Origin: Mycobacterium sp. ACS4054
GTDB lineage: Bacteria > Actinomycetota > Actinomycetes > Mycobacteriales > Mycobacteriaceae
Length of the DNA stretch: 64,000 nucleotides
Assembly (NCBI RefSeq): GCF_001667275.1
Contig: NZ_LZHV01000058.1
Span: forward strand, 1-64,000
Reading direction: 5' to 3'
The notes beneath the pieces are model-generated. The model had not been told where the DNA came from. It ran no database searches and saw only the letters and a list, made by a program, of their open reading frames with translations. Of the stretch, positions 43,793 to 52,923 are shown one piece after another. A program made the position numbers and the translations under genes. Every line of letters begins with the position of its first letter. Position 1 is the stretch's first letter.

Positions 43793-44656
43793 CTAGGTCG
43801 CCATCCAGGCGAGTTCGCCGGGCAACATGAGACGCCACCAGGTCATGTCGTGTCCGCCGACCGTGAAGCTGACCGTCGGTGGCGTTTTGAGTTGGTTCAC
43901 GAATTGCCGCGTGGCGGGATAGAACCGGTCGAAGGTGCCGCAATCCACCCGCAGCGGGATCTGTGACAACGCCGGCAAGCCCAGCACGCTGTTCTTCGTC
44001 CAGTCGTCTTCGCTGTCGAAGGCCTTCGGCGCGGTTTCGGCGAACGAGGTGTACAACGCCGGGCTGATGGCGCAGATCCCCGCGGTCCGCGCCGGGCCCA
44101 GCTTGGCGCCCAGGTGCAACGCCCCGTATCCGCCCATCGACCAACCCATCAAGCCCACCCTCGACGTGTCGAAACCCATCGACGAGAGCATCGGCAACAG
44201 CTCGTCGAGCACCATCGCACCGGAGTCGGTGCCGTCGGCCCGTTTGTGCCAGTAGGAGTCGCTGCCACCGTCGACGCCCACCACCGCGAACGGCGGCTTG
44301 CCCTCCTTGACCAGCTGGGCCAGGCCCTGCTCGACACCGCAGTCGAGCATCATGTTCGCGTCGCCGTCCTTGCCGTGCAGGGCGATCACGGGGCGCAGCA
44401 TTCCGGTGTGACCGGGCGGCAAGGCGATCACGTAGTTCGTTTTCACGCCCCCACGGGCGGCGGAGACGAACGAACCGGTGATCCTGGTCGGCAGGTTGCT
44501 GCTCGCCGCAGATGGCTCGAACGGCGCGGGAGCCTGCGGCAACGTCGCGGCCAGCGGTCTGACCGGATCGAGCAGGGCACTCAAGGCGAACACGCCAGCG
44601 GCGCCCAGGCCGGTGCCGGCTCCCCGCAGCACCGCCCGGCGTGTCAGCTCAGGCAT
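43793..44656 (-). CDS. Tat-exported esterase of the S-formylglutathione hydrolase/antigen 85-like fold, Rv0519c-like
   Basis: 287 residues from ATG 44656. The start LTRRAVLRGAGTGLGAAGVFAL is a twin-arginine signal with an alanine-rich core and a likely cut after LAA near residue 37. Alpha/beta hydrolase with nucleophile Ser173 in GLMGWSMGGYGAL, oxyanion block VIALHGKDGD, catalytic Asp in the FDSEDDW or DCGTFDRF region and His in VGGHDMTWW. It resembles putative esterases related to FbpA, but mycolyltransferase signatures are lacking. An ATG at 44686 is a possible longer start. Confidence 0.87.
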   Translation of the reverse strand: MPELTRRAVLRGAGTGLGAAGVFALSALLDPVRPLAATLPQAPAPFEPSAASSNLPTRITGSFVSAARGGVKTNYVIALPPGHTGMLRPVIALHGKDGDANMMLDCGVEQGLAQLVKEGKPPFAVVGVDGGSDSYWHKRADGTDSGAMVLDELLPMLSSMGFDTSRVGLMGWSMGGYGALHLGAKLGPARTAGICAISPALYTSFAETAPKAFDSEDDWTKNSVLGLPALSQIPLRVDCGTFDRFYPATRQFVNQLKTPPTVSFTVGGHDMTWWRLMLPGELAWMAT

Positions 44657-45027
44657 GATCGCAATGATGCCGCGCTGAGTGCGCATTGCCGCCCGAGCCA
44701 GGCTGAAATGGAAGCATTGTGTGACCTGGCGTGACCGATCGGTCTCCAACCGGTTACCTGCGCGACCATGCTAGGGGCCGTTCCGTCGGCCCGGCTGCCC
44801 CGACGGCACCGTGATGTCCGGCCGTATTCCTCTCTGCCACAACGAAAGACCAGCCGAGCGCGGCCGGGGGCGCGCGCCCGACCCGCCCGCCGGACCGGGT
44901 TCCCGCCACCCCGCCGCACGGCCCGGGTGGGATGCAATCTCGACGGTTTCAACCCTCCCGCGCCGGGCGCGATTTGCGCAGGATGGAACCTCGTGTCGCG
45001 CGTCGTGGATTCGAAAGAGGATTGAGG
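44657..45027. other. 371-nt divergent intergenic region between the esterase and ssuD-like genes
   Basis: Apart from the palindromes listed separately (44733-44755), I see no gene, clear riboswitch or terminator. GC-rich throughout. An in-frame extension of the monooxygenase back to 44932 is Arg-rich and unlike the family. Confidence 0.5.
44733..44755. promoter_or_regulatory. Candidate TetR-type operator
   Basis: Perfect 12-bp palindrome GACCGATCGGTC (44733-44744), followed 3 nt later by palindrome AACCGGTT (44748-44755). It lies in the divergent region between the esterase and the SsuD-like gene. The shape is typical for a TetR-family dimer site; no TetR gene lies nearby. Confidence 0.5.
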
Positions 45028-46176
45028 ATGAGTCTGGCGTTCCATTGGTTTCTGCCGACCTACGGGGATTCCCGCAACCTGGTGGCGGGCGGGCACGGCA
45101 CGCCGATGTCCGGCGACCGGCCCGCGACGCTGAAGTACCTGCACCAGATCTGTGCGGCCGCCGAGGACAACGGTTTCGAGGCGGTGCTCACGCCGACCGG
45201 ATTGTGGTGTGAGGACGCGTGGTTGACGACGGCGATGCTGGTCGAGGCGACCGAGACACTGAAGTTTCTGGTGGCGTTCCGGCCCGGGCTGCTGAGCCCC
45301 ACCCTGGCCGCCCAGATGGCCGGAACGTTCCAGCGGCACTCGGGCGGGCGGCTGTTGCTCAACGTCGTCACCGGCGGCGAACCGCACGAGCAGCGGGCCT
45401 ACGGGGATTCCCTGGACAAGGAGGCGCGCTACGCGCGCACCGCCGAGTTCTTGCACGTGGTGCGCCAGCTGTGGACCTCACCGGAGCCGGTCACCTTCGC
45501 CGGTGAACACATTCGCGTCGAGGGCGCGCAGCTGAACAACCCGCCCGACCCCATACCCGCGGTGTTCTTCGGCGGATCCTCGGCGTCGGCCGGCCCCGTC
45601 GCCGCGAAGCACTCCGACGTGTACCTCACCTGGGGCGAGCCGCTCGCGGCGGTCGCCCAGAAGCTCGACTGGATCCGTGGACTGGCCGTCGACGCCGGCC
45701 GAATCCTGCAGTACGGCTTGCGAATTCACGTGATCAGCCGCGACACCGCCGAGCAGGCCTGGGCCGAGGCCGACCGGTTGCTGGCCGCCGTCGACCCGGC
45801 CGACGTCGAGCGGGTGCAGGCCAGCCTGGCCCGCAGCGAGTCGGAGGGGCAGCGCCGCATGCTGGACTTGCACGGCGGCGGCAGCGGCCGGCTGCTGGTC
45901 GGGCCCAACCTGTGGGCCGGTGTGGGCCTCGTGCGCGGGGGAGCGGGCACCGCGCTGGTCGGGTCGCACGCCGAGGTCGCCGAGCGGCTGGCCGAATACG
46001 CCAAACTCGGCATCAACCACTTCATCCTGTCGGGCTATCCGCACCTGGAGGAGGCCTACTGGTTCGGCGAGGGCGTGCTGCCGCTGCTGGAGCGGATGGG
46101 CCTGTGGCGTCATCCCAACCGGCGTCAGTCACATCCGGTATCGGCGACGCCGTTCGCGGTCGCCTCGGCCCACTAA
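45028..46176 (+). CDS. ssuD: FMNH2-dependent alkanesulfonate monooxygenase, SsuD-type
   Basis: 382 residues (E. coli SsuD has 381) from ATG 45028, with AGAGG 7 nt upstream. Luciferase-like TIM barrel: WFLPTYGDSRNL, VLTPTGLWCEDAW with Cys61 matching the conserved active-site Cys54, RFHSGGR-type block QRHSGGRLLLNVVTGG, and HVISRDTAEQAW. It releases sulfite from alkanesulfonates as a sulfur source, using FMNH2 from a separate reductase. No SsuE reductase or ABC transporter lies nearby. It is followed after 4 nt by an MHS-type permease. M. tuberculosis has neither gene between Rv0519c and Rv0520. Confidence 0.9.
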   Translation: MSLAFHWFLPTYGDSRNLVAGGHGTPMSGDRPATLKYLHQICAAAEDNGFEAVLTPTGLWCEDAWLTTAMLVEATETLKFLVAFRPGLLSPTLAAQMAGTFQRHSGGRLLLNVVTGGEPHEQRAYGDSLDKEARYARTAEFLHVVRQLWTSPEPVTFAGEHIRVEGAQLNNPPDPIPAVFFGGSSASAGPVAAKHSDVYLTWGEPLAAVAQKLDWIRGLAVDAGRILQYGLRIHVISRDTAEQAWAEADRLLAAVDPADVERVQASLARSESEGQRRMLDLHGGGSGRLLVGPNLWAGVGLVRGGAGTALVGSHAEVAERLAEYAKLGINHFILSGYPHLEEAYWFGEGVLPLLERMGLWRHPNRRQSHPVSATPFAVASAH

Positions 46177-46180
46177 CGCC

Positions 46181-47536
46181 ATGGCGGCCACCTTGCCGGC
46201 GCCCGCCACCGGCGCGGGTCTGGACGCGATCGCCGGCCCGGTCGACGAATCCGCCGCGCAGCGACGCCATCGCCTGCGGGTCGTCGTCGCGGCCAGCCTG
46301 GTGGGCACCACCGTCGAGTGGTACGACTTCTTCCTCTACGCGACCGCTGCGGGCCTGGTGTTCAACAAGGTCTTCTTTCCCAGCGAGAGCTCGCTGGTCG
46401 GCACGCTGCTGGCGTTCGCGACGTTCGCCGTCGGGTTCGTCATGCGGCCGATCGGCGGGCTGGTGTTCGGCCACATCGGGGACCGGATCGGCCGCAAGCG
46501 CAGCCTGGCGCTGACCATGCTCATCATGGGTATCGCCACGGCGCTGATCGGGGTGTTGCCGACCGCCGCCCAGATCGGGGTGTGGGCGCCGCTGCTGCTG
46601 CTGGCGTTGCGGATCCTGCAGGGTTTCGCCCTCGGCGGCGAGTGGGCGGGCGCCGTGTTGCTCGCCGTGGAGCACAGCCCCGCGGGCCGGCGCGGACGCT
46701 TCGGGGCGATTCCCCAGATCGGCCTGGCGCTCGGGTTGGCTTTGGGCACAGGCATATTCGCCTTCCTGCAGATCGCCCTGGGCCCGGCACGCTTCCTCGC
46801 CTACGGCTGGCGCATCGGTTTTCTGCTGAGCCTGGTGCTGGTGGTGATCGGCGTCGTGGTGCGGTTGCGGGTCGAGGAGACCCCGGCCTTCCGCGAGCTG
46901 CGCGAGGCGGAGGCCACCGCCACCGTGCCCGTGCGCGAGATCGTCCGCGAGCCCCGGTCGCGGCGAAACACCGTGCTGGGCTTGCTGTCTCGCTGGGCCG
47001 AAGGCTCGGCGTTCAACACCTGGGGCGTGTTCGCCATCAGCTACGCCACCGGGGCGCTGGGCTTCAATCGGGTGTCGGTCCTGGTGGTGGTGACCGCCGC
47101 GGCCCTGCTGATGGCGGTCCTGCTGCCGGTGTCCGGCGCGCTGACCGACCGGTTCGGCGCGCGCCGGGTGTATCTGACCGGCGTCGCCTGCTACGGCCTC
47201 GCGGCGTTTCCCGCCTTCGCGCTGTTCGGCACGCGGAATTTGGTCTGGTTCGGGGTGGCCCTGATCATCGTGTTCGGCGTGGTGCACGCGCTGTTCTACG
47301 GGGCGCAGGGCACGTTGTACTCGTCGCTGTATCCCACCAGTACCCGCTACACCGGGCTGTCGTTCGTCTACCAGTTCTCCGGCATCTACGCCTCCGGCGT
47401 CACCCCGATGATCATGACCGCGCTCATCGCCGCCCTCGGCGGCGCCCCGTGGCTGGCGTGCGGCTACCTGGTGGCGACGGCCGCCATCAGCGTGCTCGCC
47501 ACGGCGCTGATCCGCGACCAAGACCTGCACCTCTGA
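46181..47536 (+). CDS. MFS transporter of the metabolite:H+ symporter (MHS) family
   Basis: 451 residues from ATG 46181. Twelve membrane helices. Family marks: VGTTVEWYDFFLYATAAGLVF, GLVFGHIGDRIGRKRSL between helices 2 and 3, LQGFALGGEWAGAVLL, and RFGAIPQIGLALG. MHS carriers take up organic acids, betaines or proline with protons. Starting 4 nt behind the monooxygenase stop, it is probably co-transcribed and may import the sulfonate or a related compound; substrate not provable from sequence. Confidence 0.9.
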   Translation: MAATLPAPATGAGLDAIAGPVDESAAQRRHRLRVVVAASLVGTTVEWYDFFLYATAAGLVFNKVFFPSESSLVGTLLAFATFAVGFVMRPIGGLVFGHIGDRIGRKRSLALTMLIMGIATALIGVLPTAAQIGVWAPLLLLALRILQGFALGGEWAGAVLLAVEHSPAGRRGRFGAIPQIGLALGLALGTGIFAFLQIALGPARFLAYGWRIGFLLSLVLVVIGVVVRLRVEETPAFRELREAEATATVPVREIVREPRSRRNTVLGLLSRWAEGSAFNTWGVFAISYATGALGFNRVSVLVVVTAAALLMAVLLPVSGALTDRFGARRVYLTGVACYGLAAFPAFALFGTRNLVWFGVALIIVFGVVHALFYGAQGTLYSSLYPTSTRYTGLSFVYQFSGIYASGVTPMIMTALIAALGGAPWLACGYLVATAAISVLATALIRDQDLHL

Positions 47537-47591
47537 GCCGTCCGCGCAGTAGTCTCGTTCGCAGTCGTCAGGCGCGAGGAAGCGAGAAGAC

Positions 47592-48332
47592 ATGACGGAC
47601 GCGAACGTCGCCGGTTTCGAACCGCTGTACGACGAGGCGGAACACACCGACCGGCGGATCCCCTGGGACATCGGCGGCCCGCAGCCCGCCGTGCAGCAGT
47701 TGGTGGCCTACGGCGGGATCCGCGGCGAGGTGCTCGACCCGGGCACCGGCCCGGGCTATCACGCCATTCACTTTGCGGCGCATGGGTATTCGGCAACAGG
47801 GATCGACGATTCGCCGTCGGCCATCGAGCGCGCCAAGCGCAACGCCGAGCGCGCCGGGGTGCAGGTCGATTTCCAGGTGGCCGACGCCACCAAGCTCGAC
47901 GGCTTCGAGGGCCGATTCGACACGGTGGTGGACAGCGCGTTCTATCACGTCTTCCTCAACGACGGAGTCGTCCAGACGCGGTACGCCCAGGCGTTGCACC
48001 GGGCCACCAAACCCGGGGCGCGGCTGTACATGTTCGAGTTCAGCCCCCACAACGTCAACGGCCTGCAGTGGACGGCCATCCCCGCCGACAACTTCGAGCG
48101 GGTGTTCGGCGCCAACGGGTGGCGCATCGACTACCTGGGCAGCACGACCTACCAAGCCCGCTTTCTCAAGGAGACGTTCGACGCCATGAAGACGTTCGCG
48201 TCCGAGCAGCAGGGCGAAATTCTGGAGCGGATGCGGCCGCTGGTGCACCGGCTGGGCGTCATCGACCCGCTGCTGGAAGACCACCGGGTGCACCTGCCGG
48301 TGTGGTCCGTGGTGGCCACCCGCCTGGACTGA
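47592..48332 (+). CDS. Class I SAM-dependent methyltransferase, Rv0520/Rv0521-like (intact)
   Basis: 246 residues, with GCGAGGAAGCGAGAAGAC before the ATG. SAM motif I reads VLDPGTGPGYHAIHFA, an altered form of the usual DLGCGTG; motif II GIDDSPSAIERA; motif IV FDTVVDSAFYHVF. The thiopurine/tellurite-like small-molecule methyltransferase family is the nearest by eye. In M. tuberculosis the corresponding sequence is split over two annotated genes, so here the ancestral full-length form seems to be kept. Substrate unknown. Confidence 0.85.
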   Translation: MTDANVAGFEPLYDEAEHTDRRIPWDIGGPQPAVQQLVAYGGIRGEVLDPGTGPGYHAIHFAAHGYSATGIDDSPSAIERAKRNAERAGVQVDFQVADATKLDGFEGRFDTVVDSAFYHVFLNDGVVQTRYAQALHRATKPGARLYMFEFSPHNVNGLQWTAIPADNFERVFGANGWRIDYLGSTTYQARFLKETFDAMKTFASEQQGEILERMRPLVHRLGVIDPLLEDHRVHLPVWSVVATRLD

Positions 48333-48353
48333 CCGCGGCCCACACCGCCATCG

Positions 48354-49718
48354 ATGGCCGGCACTGGACAACTGCGCCAAGGACTGTCGCAGCGTCAGCT
48401 CAGCATGATCGCGCTCGGCGGTGTCATCGGTGCCGGGTTGTTCGTCGGCTCCGGTGTGGTGATCAAAGACACCGGCCCCGCGGCGTTTCTGACGTACGCG
48501 CTGTGCGGTCTGCTGATCGTTTTGGTGATGCGCATGCTGGGCGAGATGGCGGCCGCGAACCCGTCGACCGGATCCTTCGCGGACTACGCGGGCAAGGCCC
48601 TGGGCGGCTGGGCGGGGTTCTCGGTGGCCTGGCTGTACTGGTACTTCTGGGTGATCGTGGTCGGCTTCGAGGCGGTCGCCGGCGGCAAGGTGCTCAACTA
48701 CTGGTTTCACGCCCCGCTGTGGTTGCTGTCGCTGGGCCTGATGGTCTTGATGACCGCCACCAACCTGTTCTCGGTGTCCTCCTTCGGCGAATTCGAATTC
48801 TGGTTCGCCGGAATCAAAGTCGCGACCATCGTGATCTTTCTCGGGGTGGGCACGGTGTTCGTCCTGGGACTGGTGCCGGGCCACCCCGGCGGACTGGGCA
48901 ACCTCACCGCTCACGGCGGGTTCTTCCCCAAGGGCGTCGGGGCGGTCTTCGCCGCCATCGTGGTGGTGATCTTCTCCATGGTCGGCGCCGAGATCGTCAC
49001 GGTGGCCGCCGCCGAAAGCCGGGATCCCGAACTCGCGGTTCAGAAGGCGACCCGATCGGTGGTGGCGCGCATCGGTGTCTTTTTCGTCGGTTCGGTGTTC
49101 CTGTTGGTGGTGATATTGCCTTGGGACTCCGTGGAACTCGGTTCCTCACCGTACGTGGCCGCCCTCAACCACCTGGGGCTGCGCGGCGCCGATCAGGTGA
49201 TGAACGCGGTGGTGCTCACCGCGGTGCTGTCCTGCCTGAACTCGGGCCTCTATACCGCATCGCGGATGCTGTTCGTGCTCGCCGACCGGGGCGAGGCGCC
49301 GACGCGGTTGGTGCAGTTGAGCGGGCGAGGCGTTCCACACATCGCCATCCTGTGCTCGTCGGCGGTCGGGTTCGGCTGCGTCGTCATGGCGCGGGTCGCG
49401 CCCAACACCGTGTTCCTCTTCCTGCTCAACTCGTCGGGCGCGGTGATCCTGTTCGTCTACTGGCTGATTGCGTTGTCGCAGATCGTCCTGCGCCGCCGCA
49501 CCCCAACCGAAAAGTTACGGGTGAAGATGTGGTTCTTCCCGGTGTTGTCGATCCTCACCCTGGCCGGAATCACCGCGGTGCTGGTGCAGATGGCGTTCGA
49601 CCGCTCGGCCCGCAGCCAACTCTGGCTGAGCCTGCTGTCGTGGGGCGTGGTGATCGGGATGTACTTCGTGGCCCGCAGGCGAATCGGTAATCGCCGCGCG
49701 ATCGCCGCGGAAGAGTGA
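48354..49718 (+). CDS. gabP: Amino acid permease, GabP-type (APC superfamily)
   Basis: 454 residues, about 12 membrane helices. The first helix has SMIALGGVIGAGLFVGSG, the Gly-rich substrate-binding segment of the AAT family; MLGEMAAANPSTGSFADYAG and FSMVGAEIVTVAAAESRDP are conserved blocks of GABA/aromatic amino acid permeases. Likely a proton symporter for GABA or a related amino acid. It starts 21 nt after the methyltransferase and is followed closely by the polymerase-domain gene. Confidence 0.9.
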   Translation: MAGTGQLRQGLSQRQLSMIALGGVIGAGLFVGSGVVIKDTGPAAFLTYALCGLLIVLVMRMLGEMAAANPSTGSFADYAGKALGGWAGFSVAWLYWYFWVIVVGFEAVAGGKVLNYWFHAPLWLLSLGLMVLMTATNLFSVSSFGEFEFWFAGIKVATIVIFLGVGTVFVLGLVPGHPGGLGNLTAHGGFFPKGVGAVFAAIVVVIFSMVGAEIVTVAAAESRDPELAVQKATRSVVARIGVFFVGSVFLLVVILPWDSVELGSSPYVAALNHLGLRGADQVMNAVVLTAVLSCLNSGLYTASRMLFVLADRGEAPTRLVQLSGRGVPHIAILCSSAVGFGCVVMARVAPNTVFLFLLNSSGAVILFVYWLIALSQIVLRRRTPTEKLRVKMWFFPVLSILTLAGITAVLVQMAFDRSARSQLWLSLLSWGVVIGMYFVARRRIGNRRAIAAEE

Positions 49719-49725
49719 TTTTGCC

Positions 49726-50688
49726 ATGACAACCGACGAGCGCCGCGCCGGTGTCGATTTGACCAACCTGGACCAGCCGCTGAGCCCGGACGCCGGAGCC
49801 ACCAAGCGCGACCTGATCGATTACCTGGACGCGGTGGCCGACCGATTGTTGCCGGTCCTGGCCGGTCGCGCGCTCACTGTGCTGCGTGTGCTGCGGGGGC
49901 AGGCCCCGTTCATGCAGAAGAACGCGCCGAAATACGCACCGGCCTGGGTGCGGACCGTCCCGGTATGGGCGGAGGCATCGAAACGTCAGGTGCACTATGT
50001 CGTCTGCGACGACCTGCGGACGCTGTTGTGGCTGGGCAATCAGCGCGCCGTCGAATACCATCCATCCCTCGGTCTGGTCGCCGATCCTCGTCGGCCGACG
50101 CATCTGGTGCTCGACCTCGACCCGCCGGGCGACGACGACTTCACCGCGGTGGTCCCCATCGCCCACGCGGTCCGGCAGGCATTGGCCGACAGCGGCTTGG
50201 CGGGCGCGGTTAAGACGAGCGGCGCCAAGGGGGTCCACGTGTTCGTGCCGGTCGACGGCGCCGCCGCGGTGGACGACGTCGCGGCCGCGACCAGGGCGCT
50301 CGCGGCTCGCACCGAGGCGCTCGATCCGCAAAGGGCGACAACGGCTTTCATCGTCGCCGACCGCGCCGGCAAGGTGTTCGTGGACTCGACCCGCGCCGGC
50401 GGGGCGACGGTCGTCGCCGCCTACAGCCCGCGCCTGCGCCAGGGCATGCCGGTGTCGTTTCCGCTCGCCTGGTCGGATCTCGATTCCGTGCGCCCGGGCG
50501 ACTTCACCATTCACACGGCCATCGATGCCCTTGCCGGGAGCGACCCGTGGGCCGAGCACATGCCCCCTCCGCAGCGGCTGCCGGACGACCTCATTGAGCA
50601 GGGCCGCGCGATTCCGATCGCCCGGGTGGCGGCGATGCACGAGGGCAAACGGCGCGCCCGGGCCCGCCGGGACGACCCCGAGGCCTGA
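49726..50688 (+). CDS. Stand-alone LigD-type polymerase/primase domain (PolDom)
   Basis: 320 residues from ATG 49726. Archaeo-eukaryotic primase fold: metal-binding Asp130 and Asp132 in LVLDLDPPGDD, the KTSGAKGVHVFVP block (Lys163, His171) and third Asp220 in KVFVDSTRAGG, followed by YSPRLRQGMPVSFPLAW. In non-homologous end joining LigD PolDom adds ribonucleotides at broken ends; stand-alone actinobacterial PolDoms also act in gap filling. No ligase or Ku gene is adjacent. It starts 7 nt after gabP stops, an odd partner. M. tuberculosis has none at this site. Confidence 0.9.
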   Translation: MTTDERRAGVDLTNLDQPLSPDAGATKRDLIDYLDAVADRLLPVLAGRALTVLRVLRGQAPFMQKNAPKYAPAWVRTVPVWAEASKRQVHYVVCDDLRTLLWLGNQRAVEYHPSLGLVADPRRPTHLVLDLDPPGDDDFTAVVPIAHAVRQALADSGLAGAVKTSGAKGVHVFVPVDGAAAVDDVAAATRALAARTEALDPQRATTAFIVADRAGKVFVDSTRAGGATVVAAYSPRLRQGMPVSFPLAWSDLDSVRPGDFTIHTAIDALAGSDPWAEHMPPPQRLPDDLIEQGRAIPIARVAAMHEGKRRARARRDDPEA

Positions 50689-50709
50689 CGTCGGCGCGCC
50701 CCGACCGGC

Positions 50710-51099
50710 TCAGCCGGTTTTCGTCAGCAACACCGCGTCCTCGAACGGCAGTCTCGCGAAAACCGTTCGCGTTCGGGGCTTTACGTGCGCGGCCGCCTCG
50801 GCCTTGGTGACCACCTGGGGATCGGCGATGCCGAAGCTCTTGCCGTTGCGGCGCATCCGGCCGCCGCCCGCGGCCTTCAGGTTCTTCAGCCAGTCCCGGT
50901 CCGGGCCGTAGGTCAACAAGATCGCCACCCCGGGCTTGCCGTCGACGTCGGCGCTGAACACGTTCACCGGTGTGCGGTAGGGCTTGCCCGAGCGGCGGCC
51001 GACGTGTTCGACGATCCCGAACGGTGGCAGCCAGCCGGCCCACAGCCGCTGGATCGGATTGGTGACGTGACGGTTGAACCGGGCGAGCCCCTGCGGCAT
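50710..51099 (-). CDS. Deazaflavin (F420)-dependent nitroreductase-family protein, Rv0523c-like
   Basis: 129 residues from ATG 51099, with GAGGG 7 nt upstream; ATG 51105 and 51141 are other in-frame starts. DDN/DUF385 split-barrel fold: IVEHVGRRSGKPYRTPVNVF is the F420-binding block, then AILLTYGPDRDWLKNLKAAGG. Members reduce quinones or nitro compounds with F420H2; the pro-drug pretomanid is activated by a related enzyme. Natural substrate unknown. Diverges from the coiled-coil gene. Confidence 0.87.
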   Translation of the reverse strand: MPQGLARFNRHVTNPIQRLWAGWLPPFGIVEHVGRRSGKPYRTPVNVFSADVDGKPGVAILLTYGPDRDWLKNLKAAGGGRMRRNGKSFGIADPQVVTKAEAAAHVKPRTRTVFARLPFEDAVLLTKTG

Positions 51100-51167
51100 C
51101 TGCATACCCTCATCCAACTCGCCCGCGCCGCCCGGCAGCAACCAAACATTTCTCGGGCGAGCGGGTC

Positions 51168-51173
51168 TACTGT
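51168..51173 (+). promoter_or_regulatory. Candidate -10 box of the charged coiled-coil gene
   Basis: TACTGT ends 6 nt before ATG 51180; this is the leaderless arrangement. Confidence 0.45.
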
Positions 51174-51179
51174 TTGAAC

Positions 51180-51521
51180 ATGGCGGACTCGGCGGGTAAC
51201 CAAGCGGCGCGGCGGGCCGACGAGCTGCTGCGCCGGGGGCGCGAGCTCGCCGCCGGCAAGGCGATCACCTCCGAAGACCTGCGGCGTGCCGCCGAGCGGG
51301 CCGAGGTCGCCCACGAGCGCGACGAGGAGGCGCACCGCCGGGAGGTGCACCGCCACTACGAGGCGGGCGCCGCGCACGAGCGCGCCGCCGAAGTGCACGA
51401 ACGCGCGGTGGCGGAGGGCTTCGGGGACGTCGACGCGCATCAACGCGCGGCGGACAGGGAACGCGAGGCCGCCCGCCGCGACTACCAAGCGGCGCAGTCG
51501 GCCGACCGGCAAGACCCTTAG
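51180..51521 (+). CDS. Charged helical (coiled-coil) protein
   Basis: 113 residues from ATG 51180. Almost wholly Ala, Glu, Arg and His, with heptad-like repeats ([51 protein letters not shown]). No signal peptide, membrane helix or catalytic motif. The composition suggests one long helix or a helical hairpin, perhaps a stress or scaffold protein. Short imperfect repeats of A-H-E-R-A appear four times. It lies between the nitroreductase-like gene and hemL; not part of the M. tuberculosis gene order known to me. Confidence 0.72.
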   Translation: MADSAGNQAARRADELLRRGRELAAGKAITSEDLRRAAERAEVAHERDEEAHRREVHRHYEAGAAHERAAEVHERAVAEGFGDVDAHQRAADREREAARRDYQAAQSADRQDP

Positions 51522-51591
51522 CAAGCTGCGTCCGGGCCGGCTGCTACACCCTGTAGTTGAGCGGGCCGCGAAGGCTGGGACACTGGTCTCC

Positions 51592-52923
51592 ATGGGAAGC
51601 AGTGATCAGGCGACCGCGCACGCCGCGACGACGGCGGCGTCGGCCCGGCTGTTCTCCGACGCCTGCGCCGTCATCCCCGGTGGGGTGAACTCGCCGGTGC
51701 GCGCGTTCACCGCGGTGGGCGGGACCCCGCGGTTCATCACCGAGGCGCGCGGGTGCCGGCTCACCGACGCCGACGGCAATCGCTACGTCGACCTGGTGTG
51801 CTCCTGGGGCCCGATGATCTTGGGGCACGCCCATCCGGCCGTGGTGGACGCCGTCACCCGTGCCGCCGCTTCCGGCCTGTCCTTCGGCGCGCCCACACCG
51901 GCGGAGAGCGAGCTGGCGCGCGAGATCATCGGACGGGTGCCGCCCGTCGAGCGGATCCGGCTGGTCAACTCCGGCACCGAGGCCACGATGAGCGCGATCC
52001 GGCTGGCCCGCGGCTTCACCGGCAGGCCCAAGATCGTCAAGTTCTCCGGCTGCTACCACGGGCACGCCGACGCGCTGCTCGCCGACGCGGGATCCGGCGT
52101 GGCGACGCTGGGCCTACCATCCTCGCCCGGCGTCACCGGAGCGGCGGCGGCCGACACGATCGTGTTGCCCTACAACGACATTGACGCCGTGCGGCACACC
52201 TTCACCGAGCTCGGCGACCAGATCGCCGCGGTGATCACCGAAGCCAGCCCCGGCAACATGGGCGTCGTCCCGCCCGCGGACGGCTACAACGCCGCGCTGC
52301 GCGCGATCACCGCGGAGCATGGGGCGCTGCTGATCGTCGACGAGGTGATGACCGGATTCCGGGTCAGCCGAAGCGGTTGGTACGGAATCGATCCCGTCGA
52401 CGCCGACCTGTTCACCTTCGGCAAGGTGATGAGCGGCGGCCTGCCGGCCGCCGCGTTCGGCGGGTGCGCCGAGGTGATGGAACGGCTGGCACCGCTGGGG
52501 CCGGTGTATCAGGCCGGCACGTTGTCGGGCAACCCGGTCGCCGTGGCCGCCGGCCTGGCGACCCTGCGCGCCGCCGACGACGCCGTCTACGCCGCGCTGG
52601 ACACCAACGCCAACCGGCTGGCCGCCCTGCTCACCGAGGCGTTGACGAATGCCGGTGTAGCGCACCAGCTTTCGCGAGGCGGCAACATGCTCAGCGTGTT
52701 CTTCACCGACACGCCGGTAACGGACTTCGCGTCCGCGCGGGCCAGCCAGACGTGGCGGTACCCGCCGTTCTTCCACGCCCTGCTCGACGCGGGCGTCTAC
52801 CCGCCGTGCAGCGCCTTCGAGGCCTGGTTCGTCTCGGCGGCGCTGGACGACGCGGCGTTCGACCGGATCGCCGAAGCCTTGCCCGCCGCGGCCCGCGCGG
52901 CCGCCGGAAAGGACAAGCCCTGA
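51592..52923 (+). CDS. hemL: Glutamate-1-semialdehyde 2,1-aminomutase HemL
   Basis: 443 residues from ATG 51592. PLP enzyme that converts glutamate-1-semialdehyde to 5-aminolevulinate, right after HemA. PLP Lys278 is in [57 protein letters not shown] and [10 protein letters not shown] are family blocks. The stop overlaps the next start (TGATG). The open frame extends far upstream into the coiled-coil gene without similarity. Confidence 0.96.
   Translation: MGSSDQATAHAATTAASARLFSDACAVIPGGVNSPVRAFTAVGGTPRFITEARGCRLTDADGNRYVDLVCSWGPMILGHAHPAVVDAVTRAAASGLSFGAPTPAESELAREIIGRVPPVERIRLVNSGTEATMSAIRLARGFTGRPKIVKFSGCYHGHADALLADAGSGVATLGLPSSPGVTGAAAADTIVLPYNDIDAVRHTFTELGDQIAAVITEASPGNMGVVPPADGYNAALRAITAEHGALLIVDEVMTGFRVSRSGWYGIDPVDADLFTFGKVMSGGLPAAAFGGCAEVMERLAPLGPVYQAGTLSGNPVAVAAGLATLRAADDAVYAALDTNANRLAALLTEALTNAGVAHQLSRGGNMLSVFFTDTPVTDFASARASQTWRYPPFFHALLDAGVYPPCSAFEAWFVSAALDDAAFDRIAEALPAAARAAAGKDKP

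Noticed and set aside
44760..45027. Possible SAM or sulfur riboswitch before the SsuD-like gene
   Set aside because: I looked for the conserved cores of SAM-type riboswitches and for a Cys-rich leader peptide and found neither.
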